Below, one piece after another: positions 22,127 through 30,450 of a stretch of 34,813 nucleotides of DNA. Below the pieces are notes generated by a model. That model was not told where the DNA came from, did not search any database, and saw nothing but the letters and a program-made list of their open reading frames with translations. The translations under genes and the position numbers were made by a program. The stretch comes from Acidobacteriota bacterium. GTDB taxonomy: Bacteria > Acidobacteriota > Thermoanaerobaculia > Thermoanaerobaculales > Thermoanaerobaculaceae. The DNA is taken from contig JAKAFI010000004.1 in assembly GCA_021818005.1 (NCBI GenBank), forward strand, positions 1-34,813. Reading direction: 5' to 3'. The stretch's first letter is position 1. Each line of letters opens with the position of its first letter.

Positions 22127-23341
22127 CTAGACCGCGTTGCCGATGAAGTGCTTGACCGCGCCCGTCTGGTCGACGAGGTTGCCGTCGGCGCGGAGCATGC
22201 AGCGGAACGTGACCAGGTGGCTCGTGAACGCGAAGTCGTCGCTGCGCTCGAAGCGGATCCCGCCGACCGTGCGGATGTAGTACCGCGAGAGGTCGCCGAA
22301 GATGACCGACTTCGCGCTCAGCGCCGTCGCGACCACGTCCGGGTTCGGGTAGATCGGCTTGCCGAGCAGCGTGTCCGGGGCACCGGCCGCGAGAGCCGGC
22401 GCGAAGATGTACTGCCCCGCCGTGTCCTTGAGCTTGCGGACGGCAGCGATCGAGGCGTCACGCAGCATCCAGCCCGCGCCCGGCTGGTTCCGGTAGGGGG
22501 CGACGACGCTGTAGTACAGGTCGATCAGGTCGTCCGCGGTGAAGGCGCCCGTGACGCCCGCGCCGCCGGTCTTGCCGAGGCTCGACTGCGCCACGATGCC
22601 CCACGGCAGCGTGGTTCCGGCCCCGACCGTGAAGTCGGTGCCGGTCTTGACGGCGATGGCGGTGGCCGCGCCCTGGGCGAGGATGTCGAGCAGCGGGATG
22701 GCCGAGTCGTTCAGCAGCTCCTCGCTGACCTGCGAGTAGAAGCTGTAGCGGAAGGCGCCGAGGGCGACGAACGCCGCCATCGTCATCTCGCTGTTGTCGG
22801 AGGCCGACTTCTCGGCCTTGATCGTGGCCGTCTGCCACGACGAGGTCGAGGGGAAGTCGAGCGTCTCGCCGCGATCCGTGTTGATGACGGTGGAGGTCCG
22901 CCACATCGGCCCGGTCTCGACGAGATGGGTCATGATCCGGTCGTACAGCGAGGCCACGATCGGGGCGCCGGTGTCACCTGTGCCCGTCATCGTGCGACGC
23001 TCGGACGGGTCGGCCGCGTGGCGCATCGCCGCGCTCGGCCGGAACTCGTACCCGCGCAGCTCGCCAGAGGCGATCTTCCGCAGGATGTCGGCGTCGCCCT
23101 CGGACGCCGGGGTGGGGGTCTCGCGCTGGGCCGCGACGAGGCTGGCCTCCTGCTCCGCGAGCCCCTCGATGCGCTGGGCGCGCTTCAGCAGGTCGTCCGC
23201 GTCGGCCATCGCGCGGTCGTACTGCTCGTCCTCCTCGGCCGTCGTGTTGCGGTTCTCGGCCTCGGCCCGCTCGACGATCGCGCGGGCGTCGGCGATGGCC
23301 TTCGCCCGGCGCTGCCGGAGGTCGATGTTCTCGGTCGCCAT
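22127..23341 (-). CDS. Major capsid protein, HK97 fold
   Basis: 404 residues, with AGGAG about 9 nt before ATG 23341. Residues 1-105 are a charged helical delta/scaffold-like domain (e.g. NRNTTAEEDEQYDRAMADAD) normally removed by the prohead protease. The rest has HK97 capsid features: TDRGETLDFPSTSSWQTATI, then YSFYSQVSEELLNDSAIPLLDIL, then GWMLRDASIAAVRKLKD and FAPALAAGAPDTLLGKPIY. It is the main shell protein. The protease gene lies directly upstream, as expected. Confidence 0.95.
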   Translation of the reverse strand: MATENIDLRQRRAKAIADARAIVERAEAENRNTTAEEDEQYDRAMADADDLLKRAQRIEGLAEQEASLVAAQRETPTPASEGDADILRKIASGELRGYEFRPSAAMRHAADPSERRTMTGTGDTGAPIVASLYDRIMTHLVETGPMWRTSTVINTDRGETLDFPSTSSWQTATIKAEKSASDNSEMTMAAFVALGAFRYSFYSQVSEELLNDSAIPLLDILAQGAATAIAVKTGTDFTVGAGTTLPWGIVAQSSLGKTGGAGVTGAFTADDLIDLYYSVVAPYRNQPGAGWMLRDASIAAVRKLKDTAGQYIFAPALAAGAPDTLLGKPIYPNPDVVATALSAKSVIFGDLSRYYIRTVGGIRFERSDDFAFTSHLVTFRCMLRADGNLVDQTGAVKHFIGNAV

Positions 23342-23361
23342 CGGATGAAACTCCTATCTAG

Positions 23362-24135
23362 CTACGCGGCTTGGGCTTCGGCGAGTGCCAGGAGGCGGCG
23401 CAGGTGGGCGGGTGAGCGCCCGGCGTACACCGACGGCTCTTCGACCGGGTGGTGGCCCTCATCGGGCTCCGGCGCGGCCGGCACGAACGCGCGAAGGATG
23501 TCCACGGATGCGATGACGAGGTCGCGGTCCTCGTCTGATGGGGGCAGTCCGCGACTCGCGCGGACGAGGAAGTCGGAGAGGGCGTCGAAGTCGATCCCGA
23601 CGCCGGCGAGCGCGGTGCGCACCTGCGCAGTCGCGGACGGGTAGGCCGGGAACGTGACCACGGACACGTCGAACAGGCGCGCCTCCATGACCGTCCGCTT
23701 GTACGGCTGGCCCTCCTTCTCGGGGTCCTGCCACTCGTCGCGCACGGCGCGAAAGGCGAACGAGGTCTGGTCGATGTCGCCGCGCCGCATGGACGTCAGC
23801 AGGTCGCTGGCCCATTGCGTCTCGGGCGGGGTGGCCTCGAAGCGGAGGCCCTGTTTCTGGTCGAGCAGCCCGAGGGTGCCCGACTTCGTGCGGCCGATGA
23901 CGAAGTTCGCGTCGTGGTTGAACAGGGCGCGCACGTCGGGCGTCTCCGAGAGTGTCTTGGAGAACGCGCCGGGCGCGAAGCGCTCGATGAAGCCGCCGAG
24001 GTCGTCGGACCAGACGTTGTAGCGCGGGGCCAGCCCGACGATGCGCGGTGGCTGTCCGTCGTCGGCGCGGATCTCGAGGTCGGACAGCGCGAAGATGCGC
24101 TCCTCGCGAGTCGGGACGGTCGGCTTCATGGTCAC
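23362..24135 (-). CDS. HK97-type prohead protease (S78/U35)
   Basis: 257 residues. A GTG start at 24135 overlaps the portal stop (GTGA), and an ATG at 24129 is the alternative. The family signatures are present: GFIERFAPGAFSKTL, His74 in ALFNHDANFVIGR, Ser125 in QTSFAFR, and LFDVSVVTFPAYPSA at 154-168. The C-terminal ~75 residues (from about 180) are acidic and partly helical and may be a self-cleaved tail. It processes the capsid protein's N-terminal domain during maturation. Confidence 0.93.
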   Translation of the reverse strand: MTMKPTVPTREERIFALSDLEIRADDGQPPRIVGLAPRYNVWSDDLGGFIERFAPGAFSKTLSETPDVRALFNHDANFVIGRTKSGTLGLLDQKQGLRFEATPPETQWASDLLTSMRRGDIDQTSFAFRAVRDEWQDPEKEGQPYKRTVMEARLFDVSVVTFPAYPSATAQVRTALAGVGIDFDALSDFLVRASRGLPPSDEDRDLVIASVDILRAFVPAAPEPDEGHHPVEEPSVYAGRSPAHLRRLLALAEAQAA

Positions 24136-25367
24136 GCTCCTGTCGCGTCCGGGGCGGGCTGCCCTAGCTTGTCGGCGGTCGTCATGTTCAGAGGGACGAG
24201 GTACGTCTTGCCCTGCCCGTTCGGCTGCGGGTTCTCGTCCTCCTTCGCGAGCACGTCATCGGCGCTGTAGATGCCCCACTGGCGCCCGATCGCGTACCCC
24301 TCCATGCGGCTCTTGAAGTCGCCGCGCTGGAGGCCATTGACGTTGTGCTTCGGGTAGAGCGGCCCCTGCTCCGCAGGGCCGAGCAGGTCGCGACGGATCG
24401 TCTGCTCCCACAGGTTCAGCCAGGGCAGGAGCGTGAAGGTGACGAACCCGATCGACTGCTGCTCGATGCCCGTCCCCCACGAGGTCGAGCCCGTCACGTC
24501 GCCCATCATGTGAGGCGGGATGCGGAAGGCCATCGCCATCTGCCGGCTCGTCATCTGCGCGGTCTGCAGGAACTGCGCATCCTCCGGCGGCACGCCCACC
24601 GTCTCGAGCGTCATACCCTCTTCGAGCACGGCCGGGCGCCAGGCGTTCTGCGACCCCTGGTGGTTGGCCTCCCAGTCGTCCTTGAGCCGGTTGCGCGCGA
24701 TGTCAGAGAGCGTCTTCGGGTGCTTCAGGACGACGCCCGGACGCGCGTCGTTGGCGAAGAACCGCGCGCCGAACCGCTCGATCGCGATCCCCCGGCCGAT
24801 CGCCTCGCGAAGCAGCGAGATGACGGAGCGCCCAGTGATGCCGTCGGACGATGGCCCCATGAGATGGAACAGGCGGTAGAACGGGATGACCTCCTGCTGG
24901 CCCCGTTCATCAACGTAGGTGCCGACCGGCATCCCGTCCGAGCCGAGCGAGACCGTCATCCGGTCGGGGCGCCGCGGCCAGAGGGCGGCCACAGTGCCGT
25001 CAGGCCGCCAGTCGATGACGGCATACCCGTTGCCCCACGTCAGGACGTTCGTCATCAGCAGCTGGCGGAAGCTGTAGGCCGTCATGCGCGGGTTGGGTTG
25101 GTCGTGGAGGATCGAGTAGAGCGGGTGCCAGTACGCTTCGCGGGCGCCTCCCCCCGACTGGCGCGCGAGCAGGTGCAGGGGCAGCGCCGCGACGTTATCG
25201 GCGATGAGCGACACGGCGGCATAGAACGGCACCCAGCCGAGGGCTGTGTCCTCCGTCACGTGAACTCCGCTGGCGCTCGTGGCACCGTGCCAGTTGAGCC
25301 CGGAGAGGAACGCCTGCTGGTAGCTCATCAGGCGGCGTTCGAGCAGTCGCTCCACGAGCCCTGCCAT
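24132..25367 (-). CDS. Portal protein, HK97 family
   Basis: 411 residues from ATG 25367, overlapping the stop of the small membrane gene by TGATG. Portal signatures are clear: VPFYAAVSLIADNVAALPLHL, then HPLYSILHDQPNPRMTAYSFRQLLM, LTWGNGYAVI, HLMGPSSDGITGRSVI and MAFRIPPHMMGDV. It forms the dodecameric ring at the head vertex through which DNA is packaged. The C-terminus (…GKTYLVPLNMTTAD) is of standard type. Confidence 0.95.
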   Translation of the reverse strand: MAGLVERLLERRLMSYQQAFLSGLNWHGATSASGVHVTEDTALGWVPFYAAVSLIADNVAALPLHLLARQSGGGAREAYWHPLYSILHDQPNPRMTAYSFRQLLMTNVLTWGNGYAVIDWRPDGTVAALWPRRPDRMTVSLGSDGMPVGTYVDERGQQEVIPFYRLFHLMGPSSDGITGRSVISLLREAIGRGIAIERFGARFFANDARPGVVLKHPKTLSDIARNRLKDDWEANHQGSQNAWRPAVLEEGMTLETVGVPPEDAQFLQTAQMTSRQMAMAFRIPPHMMGDVTGSTSWGTGIEQQSIGFVTFTLLPWLNLWEQTIRRDLLGPAEQGPLYPKHNVNGLQRGDFKSRMEGYAIGRQWGIYSADDVLAKEDENPQPNGQGKTYLVPLNMTTADKLGQPAPDATGA

Positions 25368-25534
25368 CAGCGATCTCCCTTCGGCACGCTCGCGACGTAC
25401 CAGACGCCGCTTGTCGTCAGAAGCGCCCCGAGCACCACGAGCGCGACCCACGGCGCGAGCATCCACAGGCCCGCCGTCAGGAGCACAACGCCGAAGAGCA
25501 CGACGGTGGTCGCGGGCGTGAGCAGGCCCTTCAT
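25367..25534 (-). CDS. Two-span small membrane protein between terminase and portal
   Basis: 55 residues with two hydrophobic segments, about 8-28 and 29-48 (TTVVLFGVVLLTAGLWM, then VALVVLGALLTTSGVWYVA). The charged C-terminus ends PKGDR. Both ends are coupled to structural genes (ATGA and TGATG). A membrane protein in the packaging block is unusual. A holin-like or pinholin-like role, or a late membrane function, is possible but unproven. Confidence 0.65.
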   Translation of the reverse strand: MKGLLTPATTVVLFGVVLLTAGLWMLAPWVALVVLGALLTTSGVWYVASVPKGDR

Positions 25535-27183
25535 GCCCCGCCTCCCGCGAACACGAGGCCGCGCGTCTCGTAGACGCTGGTGAACGGCGCCTGGCTGCCG
25601 ACCCCGGCCGCGAGCGCGTCGTTGCGGGCCTCCCAGGACAGGGCCGCGGCGACGACCGCATCGATCTTTCGCAGCGGGTGCGGCTTCTCGACCGTCCACA
25701 GGTAGCCCGCCTCGTCGCGGTAGCCGGTGTCGCGCCGGATCGCGTTCCCGACATGCTCGGTGAACAGGCCGCACAGCGGATCGGACGCGGGACAATGCGA
25801 GACCTCGCCGGTCGCCATGGCCGTGGCCCACGCACGCAGCGCCGAGGCCATAGCCTTGGGGCGGGCGGTCCACCACTCGACGACGCGCTCCGCGCCCCAG
25901 CGACCCGCCCATTGCGCGATCCACGTCTCCCAGTAGGGCGGATCGGCGTACAGGCGCCAGACGTCGAAGCGTTCGAACGTCTGCGTGAGTGCGGCGTCCA
26001 CGAGATCGACGCGCACCTCCCCCTGCTCGGGATACCAGATCCCGACCGGCCACTGGTAGCCCGTCGCGATCTCGGTCGCGATGAGGGCCGTCGAGTCGTG
26101 CAGTCGCGAGCCGTCGAAACCGAGCGTGATCGCGGACCCGTCGGGGACCGGGTGCGCCATCGGCGAGGCGAGGGCGGCCCAGCGCAGCGGGTCGAACGCC
26201 GTACCCGCCGCCTGCACGATGCGGTTGCCGAAGAACCGCTCGGCCTGCGCCGGGTCCTTCGTGTAGAGGTCGGCGGCCTCGGCCTCGATCGAGTCGAGAT
26301 CGACGTGCCCGCCCTTCCGCCGCAGCGTGTCGGGCGGGTACACCGCGAGGTGAATCTTGTGCCGCTCGCGCTTGTCGCCGTAGGACAGGTTCGCCGGCGG
26401 CTGGTCGAACTGGCGATACACGTCGGTCGCGTCCGACTCGTACTCGCGCTGCGCGACCGAGTGCTGGCCGGGGTCCCAGGCGTTCGTCGTGAGCGAGGCG
26501 CGACCGCCCATCTTCGCGAGGTTGCGGTACTGCGTGTCGGCGAGCCGGACCATGCCGGTGGACGGCGTGTAGAGCCCGACCTCGTCCTGCGGCGCGAACG
26601 TGAGGCGCTGGCCGAGGCGCGAGCGATCCGACGAGGTGACGGTGTCGATGCGCCCGCCGCCCGGCAGGCGGATGAACTGCTCGCCCGTCTTCGGGATGAT
26701 GTCGCCGAGCTCGCCGAGTTCGATCATCGGGCGCAGCGCGTCGTAGGTGTTGTCGGTGCTGTCCTGGCTGAACGCCGTGATCTGGATGAGTGGCGTGTTC
26801 CACGCCGTGCCCTTCGGCTCGCCCGGGTCGTAGGGGTACTCGAAGCCGCAGCGGCAGCCGTGCTCCGCGCAGACGTAGCCCTCGTCGGGACCGGCCCAGC
26901 CGTCGAACACGGCAGGCCCCACGCCCTCGAGGCAGACCTGCGTGGCGATCGTCGGGTTCTTGCCGAGGCCCTGCGGCCCCGCGAGCAGGGCGCGGCGGTA
27001 GACGAACGCCGGCGCGAGCTGGCCGACCTGCGCGCCGGGGCGCACCAGGTAGAAGTTCCGCAGGTAGCGCCCCTGGAACTCGTACAGCCGGAAGTGCTCG
27101 CCGCGCCGCGGGCCATCGGGCACGCGGCAATGGCGCTCGATCCACGCGAGCGCGACCCACAGCGGCTGCGCTTCAGCGGCCAC
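25531..27183 (-). CDS. Terminase large subunit
   Basis: 550 residues, GTG start at 27183 overlapping the small terminase by 11 nt. The ATPase part has a divergent Walker A (GPQGLGKNP, 69-77) and Walker B (FAPQDEVG, Asp200/Glu201). The nuclease part has Asp357 (LGFDGS), Asp414 (LYADPPYW) and Asp508 (RKIDAVVAA). Between the two ATPase motifs is a Cys/His-rich insertion (CAEHGCRCGF, 105-114) that might bind zinc. The protein powers DNA packaging and cuts concatemers. The HNH gene close by is typical of cos-packaging HK97-like phages. Confidence 0.95.
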   Translation of the reverse strand: MAAEAQPLWVALAWIERHCRVPDGPRRGEHFRLYEFQGRYLRNFYLVRPGAQVGQLAPAFVYRRALLAGPQGLGKNPTIATQVCLEGVGPAVFDGWAGPDEGYVCAEHGCRCGFEYPYDPGEPKGTAWNTPLIQITAFSQDSTDNTYDALRPMIELGELGDIIPKTGEQFIRLPGGGRIDTVTSSDRSRLGQRLTFAPQDEVGLYTPSTGMVRLADTQYRNLAKMGGRASLTTNAWDPGQHSVAQREYESDATDVYRQFDQPPANLSYGDKRERHKIHLAVYPPDTLRRKGGHVDLDSIEAEAADLYTKDPAQAERFFGNRIVQAAGTAFDPLRWAALASPMAHPVPDGSAITLGFDGSRLHDSTALIATEIATGYQWPVGIWYPEQGEVRVDLVDAALTQTFERFDVWRLYADPPYWETWIAQWAGRWGAERVVEWWTARPKAMASALRAWATAMATGEVSHCPASDPLCGLFTEHVGNAIRRDTGYRDEAGYLWTVEKPHPLRKIDAVVAAALSWEARNDALAAGVGSQAPFTSVYETRGLVFAGGGA

Positions 27184-27613
27184 CCTGCACCACCCGGAAG
27201 CGATCCTTGACCGACGGCCCCTCGGTGCCCGTGGCCGCTCGCTCGACGCTCGGCGAGGCGACGATGCGCCAGCGCAGGCGCAGCAGTGCGTCCTCCGTCA
27301 GCCCGAGCGCCTTCGCACGCTCGTCGCGCAGCTTGCGGAGGGGCGTCGGCGCGTCGCGCCGCTCGGCCTCGACGTCGGCGCGGACGTAGTGCGCGACTTC
27401 CTCGACGAGCCCGTCGCGCTCCCAGATGACGGCCTGCGGGCGCTGCCAGAGCGCGTTCCACAGGGCGATCTCGCGACGGATGGGGCGCGGGAGCGGCCAT
27501 GCCGGGGCCTCGCCCTGCCGTCCGGCGGCAGGCAGATCGGTCCAGCTCGCCTGGTCGCTCGGGCGGTTGCGGCGCAGGGCGTCCGGCTCCGGCGCGGGGC
27601 CGCGGCTACCCAT
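27173..27613 (-). CDS. Terminase small subunit, P27-like
   Basis: 146 residues from ATG 27613 (MGSRGPAPEPDALRRN…), a start typical of P27-family small terminases (GxRGPxPxPxxLRR). The protein then has AWPLPRPIRREIALWNALW and helical segments (LVEEVAHYVRADVEAERR). It recognises phage DNA for packaging. It overlaps the HNH gene at its start and the large subunit at its end. The ORF-track start at 27787 is rejected. Confidence 0.88.
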   Translation of the reverse strand: MGSRGPAPEPDALRRNRPSDQASWTDLPAAGRQGEAPAWPLPRPIRREIALWNALWQRPQAVIWERDGLVEEVAHYVRADVEAERRDAPTPLRKLRDERAKALGLTEDALLRLRWRIVASPSVERAATGTEGPSVKDRFRVVQGGR

Positions 27614-28031
27614 TTCGCACCGTCCCGACATGCGAAACCTGACCCGCGTTTTTCTTGGTTGGGCCGCGGTACAGGGGATGACGGGGTCCCAGGGATCCGA
27701 CCCGCCCCTCCCCGGCAGCCAGCCTCGCACCCTGCGCCGAGTTGCACGCCTTGCACAGCACGCGCAACAGACCGTGGGGGTCGCCACCCTGCGAGAGCGG
27801 CACGACGTGGTCGGCCGTCAGGTTGAACGACGAACCGCACTCGCTGCACCAGGGCTGCGCGGCGATCGCCTCGGCGCGCGCCCGTCGGTACTCAGCGTCA
27901 TACCCACGCCGAGCGGCCGGCACGCCGCCGTGGTTGCGCGTGCTCGTCCGCTCATGGACGGCGCAGCGACTGCGCGACGTGAGGGTCGGGCAGCCGGGCT
28001 CGAGACACGGACGGAGCGGACGGCTGGGCAT
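27606..28031 (-). CDS. HNH endonuclease, packaging-associated
   Basis: 141 residues from ATG 28031, overlapping the upstream stop by TGATG. The HNH core is CSECGSSFNLTADHVVPLSQ followed by LRVLCKACNSAQG, with two Cys pairs for zinc. A second Cys motif lies near the N-terminus (CLEPGCPTLTSRSRCAVH). HNH proteins of this kind act with terminase at cos sites in HK97-like phages. Its place before terS supports that role. It is otherwise an ordinary homing-type fold. Confidence 0.9.
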   Translation of the reverse strand: MPSRPLRPCLEPGCPTLTSRSRCAVHERTSTRNHGGVPAARRGYDAEYRRARAEAIAAQPWCSECGSSFNLTADHVVPLSQGGDPHGLLRVLCKACNSAQGARLAAGEGRVGSLGPRHPLYRGPTKKNAGQVSHVGTVRNG

Positions 28032-28246
28032 CAGACGCTCGGCCCCAGTGGAGTCGCGGCTCGATTGGCAGCGGACGCCGCGGAGCGCTGGGCAGGGACC
28101 GGGCGTGACCAGGGACGAGACGCGGACGCCCTGGCGGCTCCGGCAGTGAGCGAGGCTCGCCCTGCCAGTGGTTGAGGACGCGCCAGTGCCCGCAGTTCGA
28201 GCGGGCACGAGGCGCAGGACGGGGCGAAGCAGGCGGCGCAGCTCAT
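28031..28246 (-). CDS. Small Cys-rich protein, unknown
   Basis: 71 residues from ATG 28246, which overlaps the upstream stop (ATGA) and whose stop overlaps the HNH start (TGATG). These couplings support a real gene. The N-terminus MSCAACFAPSCASCPLEL has five Cys in 14 residues and could bind a metal. The rest is Ala/Arg/Ser-rich and low in complexity, as shadow frames often are, so the call is cautious. Confidence 0.5.
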   Translation of the reverse strand: MSCAACFAPSCASCPLELRALARPQPLAGRASLTAGAARASASRPWSRPVPAQRSAASAANRAATPLGPSV

Positions 28247-28434
28247 GAGCCGCCCCAGAACAGATGCCCGGCAAGCAGCGCAGCGACGCCCACGATCATC
28301 CAGCCGATCCACGGGTTCGCCCGGTACGCCTCGCGCACCCGCGTCGTGATGACCGGCTGGCCCGTGAACGCGTACCAGAACTCGAGGCCCAGCCAGGCGG
28401 CGCAGGTGGCGAGGAAGAGCCAGAAGACCTCCAT
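28243..28434 (-). CDS. Two-span holin candidate
   Basis: 63 residues with two hydrophobic helices (MEVFWLFLATCAAWLGLEFW and PWIGWMIVGVAALLAGHLFW), a basic loop between them, and a short C-terminus. The ATG at 28434 overlaps the lysozyme stop by one base (TGATG). Size, topology and position next to the lysozyme fit a class II holin. Several other small membrane proteins in this cassette compete for that role. Confidence 0.6.
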   Translation of the reverse strand: MEVFWLFLATCAAWLGLEFWYAFTGQPVITTRVREAYRANPWIGWMIVGVAALLAGHLFWGGS

Positions 28435-30074
28435 CAGCGCCCCTCGATCACGATGCCGTCGGCGGTGAACGAGACGCGCGGATCGAAGCGCGGGAACGAG
28501 GGGTTGCCCTGGGCGATCTGCTGCATCGTCGCCTCGAGCGTGCCGCCGCCGATGACCATGTACGGGTTCAGCGGGAGCGGGAACGGGAACGATGCCGGCG
28601 GCGGCGGGAGGATCTGCTTGCCGATGGCGACCGCGATCGCGTACTGGTCGGGGTTCAGGACGAGCGAGCCGGGCATCGCGCCGGGCGCCACGAGGCGCAG
28701 GTCGAACGGCGCGGCGCAGTATGCCTGCCACCACTGCCATGCCGTCTGGCGGCTGAAGGTGAGGAGGTTGCCGCCCTGGCCTTCGATCATGTACGGCGTG
28801 TCGGCACCGAGCGCCGCGGCCTGCGGCGTACCCGGGCCGAACTTCCCGGCCGCGCCGGACGGGTCGAACGCGCCGAGCGAGACGGGCGACGTGATGACGG
28901 GCGCACTGGCGAACAGGTCAGGGCGCGTCGTCTTGTCGATCACGGTCGAGGGTTCGGCGACGGGCGCCTCGGGAGCGGTCGCCGTGGGCTCGATCACCGC
29001 CATGTTCGCCATCTGGATCAGGACGGGGGCCAGGGCGTCCGTCAGGAAGAACGTGCCGTTGGGCGCATGCTCCTGGCTGTTCGCGAGGACGACCTTCGCC
29101 TTCAGGGCGAGGACGTGCTCGCCCTCGATCGGGTCGAGCTCGGGGTAGGGGTCCTCGCCGTCCCAGCGGCGCGTGGTGCCCTCGACCCGTCCCTTCGTCC
29201 CGGCCGGGAGGGGCGTCGTGGTGACGATCTTGGACACGGCGATGACGGCGGGCGCGGGAGGCGTGACGGGAGGCGTGACGGGCACGTCCGGCGTGTTCGG
29301 GGTGGCCGTGCCGTCACCGTTGGGTGTGACGTTGGCCGGCGCCCAGACGAACTGCCGCAGGATCAGGCCGAGGATCGGGAACGCCGCACCGATCAGGATG
29401 GCGAGCTGCGGCGTGATGCTCGTGGCCTGTTCCGTCGTCAGCAGGCCTCCCGAGACGAGCAGCCCCGTGAGGATGGTCGCGTACATCACCGGCTGCGCCG
29501 ATGGTGCAAGCGGGCTGGTGGATGTGGGCACGGTGTGCTCCTTCCCTCCGCGCTGTGCGCGGACGAACGCGGCGAGCGCCTGTGCGTCGCCGTTGAAGTA
29601 GTCGAGGTCGAGGGGCGAGCCGCGGTACTGGTGGAACGTCCAGCCGGGTCCCGGGTCGATGCCGTCCCATGCCGCCACCCAGCGCCAGTCGGCGCCGAGC
29701 GCATCCGCGGGGTAGCCGGACTTCGAGTGGTACAGCCCGCACTTGACGCCCTGCCGATGCATCTCGGCGATGAAGTCGCGCGCCTGTGCCGCGGTCATCT
29801 CCGGCTTGCCCGCCTCTGGCTCGAGGTCCAGGGCATAGAAGTCGGCGTCGGGCACGACGCGCAGTAGGGCCTGGGCCTGAGCGGCACCCGAGCCATAGAC
29901 CCCGAAGCCGTAGGCACCGACGGGGAGGCCGCGCTCGTGAGCGGCGAGAATGTGACTGTTCTCCCGCGTATCGAAGCCCGTCCCGTAGGTGCCGCGGACG
30001 ATCACGAAGTCCAGTCCGCTGAGGTCCGGCGTCGGCCATTGCCACTGCGAGATGTCGATGCCCCGAAGCGTCAT
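28434..30074 (-). CDS. GH25 lysozyme fused to a holin-like membrane segment and a C-terminal domain
   Basis: 546 residues from ATG 30074 (ATGA overlap; an ATG at 30083 is an alternative). Residues 4-175 form a GH25 muramidase: GIDISQW with Asp7, AHERGLPVGAYGF, and the acid pair in ALDLEPE (Asp83/Glu85). Residues 197-240 hold two hydrophobic helices, MYATILTGLLVSGGLL and LAILIGAAFPILGLILRQFVW, separated by TTEQATSITPQ, much like actinophage holins. A Pro/Thr linker and a C-terminal domain of about 290 residues follow, with no recognised family. A strong internal Shine-Dalgarno and GTG at codon 182 could also produce the C-terminal part alone. Confidence 0.85.
   Translation of the reverse strand: MTLRGIDISQWQWPTPDLSGLDFVIVRGTYGTGFDTRENSHILAAHERGLPVGAYGFGVYGSGAAQAQALLRVVPDADFYALDLEPEAGKPEMTAAQARDFIAEMHRQGVKCGLYHSKSGYPADALGADWRWVAAWDGIDPGPGWTFHQYRGSPLDLDYFNGDAQALAAFVRAQRGGKEHTVPTSTSPLAPSAQPVMYATILTGLLVSGGLLTTEQATSITPQLAILIGAAFPILGLILRQFVWAPANVTPNGDGTATPNTPDVPVTPPVTPPAPAVIAVSKIVTTTPLPAGTKGRVEGTTRRWDGEDPYPELDPIEGEHVLALKAKVVLANSQEHAPNGTFFLTDALAPVLIQMANMAVIEPTATAPEAPVAEPSTVIDKTTRPDLFASAPVITSPVSLGAFDPSGAAGKFGPGTPQAAALGADTPYMIEGQGGNLLTFSRQTAWQWWQAYCAAPFDLRLVAPGAMPGSLVLNPDQYAIAVAIGKQILPPPPASFPFPLPLNPYMVIGGGTLEATMQQIAQGNPSFPRFDPRVSFTADGIVIEGR
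29529..29549 (-). promoter_or_regulatory. Internal ribosome-binding site and GTG inside the lysozyme gene
   Basis: On the minus strand GGAGGGAAGGAG is followed, after CACACC, by an in-frame GTG at 29531 (codon 182). The spacing of 6 nt is ideal. Starting here would give a 365-residue product that begins just before the holin-like helices and lacks the lysozyme domain. Confidence 0.6.
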
Positions 30075-30175
30075 GCGTGCCATCCGAGCACCAGAAGCAG
30101 CATCTCGATGTCCAGCGCGGCGACCGCGACACATAACAGGGCGACCGCGATTGACAGAGCATCGGGCCGGTTCAT
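30071..30175 (-). CDS. 34-residue membrane peptide (missed by ORF track)
   Basis: ATG 30175 overlaps the upstream stop (ATGA), and TGA at 30071 overlaps the lysozyme ATG (ATGA). The product MNRPDALSIAVALLCVAVAA…LLLVLGWHA is almost entirely hydrophobic with one or two short spans. Its coupling on both sides and its position before the lysozyme suggest a tiny lysis-related or regulatory membrane peptide. Confidence 0.55.
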   Translation of the reverse strand: MNRPDALSIAVALLCVAVAALDIEMLLLVLGWHA

Positions 30176-30450
30176 GCGTCCTCCGCAGCCGCGCGGGCCT
30201 CGCGCTCATAGAGGTTGTCCGTGTACCAGGAGCCGCCACGACGGACGGCGCGGATGGACGCCCACAGGTAGCAGGCCGGGAACAGCAGCCCGAGGTCGCG
30301 CCACTGCTCCGAGTGCGCCAGCTCGTGGGCCATCTCGCGGATCGTCAGCGGGCGCCAGCTGATCGTCGTGTCGCCGAAGGTGATGGCGAGCCAGTTGCGG
30401 ATGAGCGGCAGACCCTGCGTCCACGGCCAGACGAGCCAACGGTGCGTCAT
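30172..30450 (-). CDS. HExxH zincin-like metallopeptidase candidate
   Basis: 92 residues. The motif MAHELAHSEQWRDLGLLFPA carries HExxH at 42-46, with a possible third ligand Glu82 in NLYEREA downstream, the usual gluzincin layout. Small proteins with HELxHxxQW followed by a C-terminal YExEA are seen in several phages. The hydrophobic LFPACYLWASI stretch may place it at the membrane. It is coupled by ATGA to the methyltransferase gene. The substrate is unknown. Confidence 0.68.
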   Translation of the reverse strand: MTHRWLVWPWTQGLPLIRNWLAITFGDTTISWRPLTIREMAHELAHSEQWRDLGLLFPACYLWASIRAVRRGGSWYTDNLYEREARAAAEDA

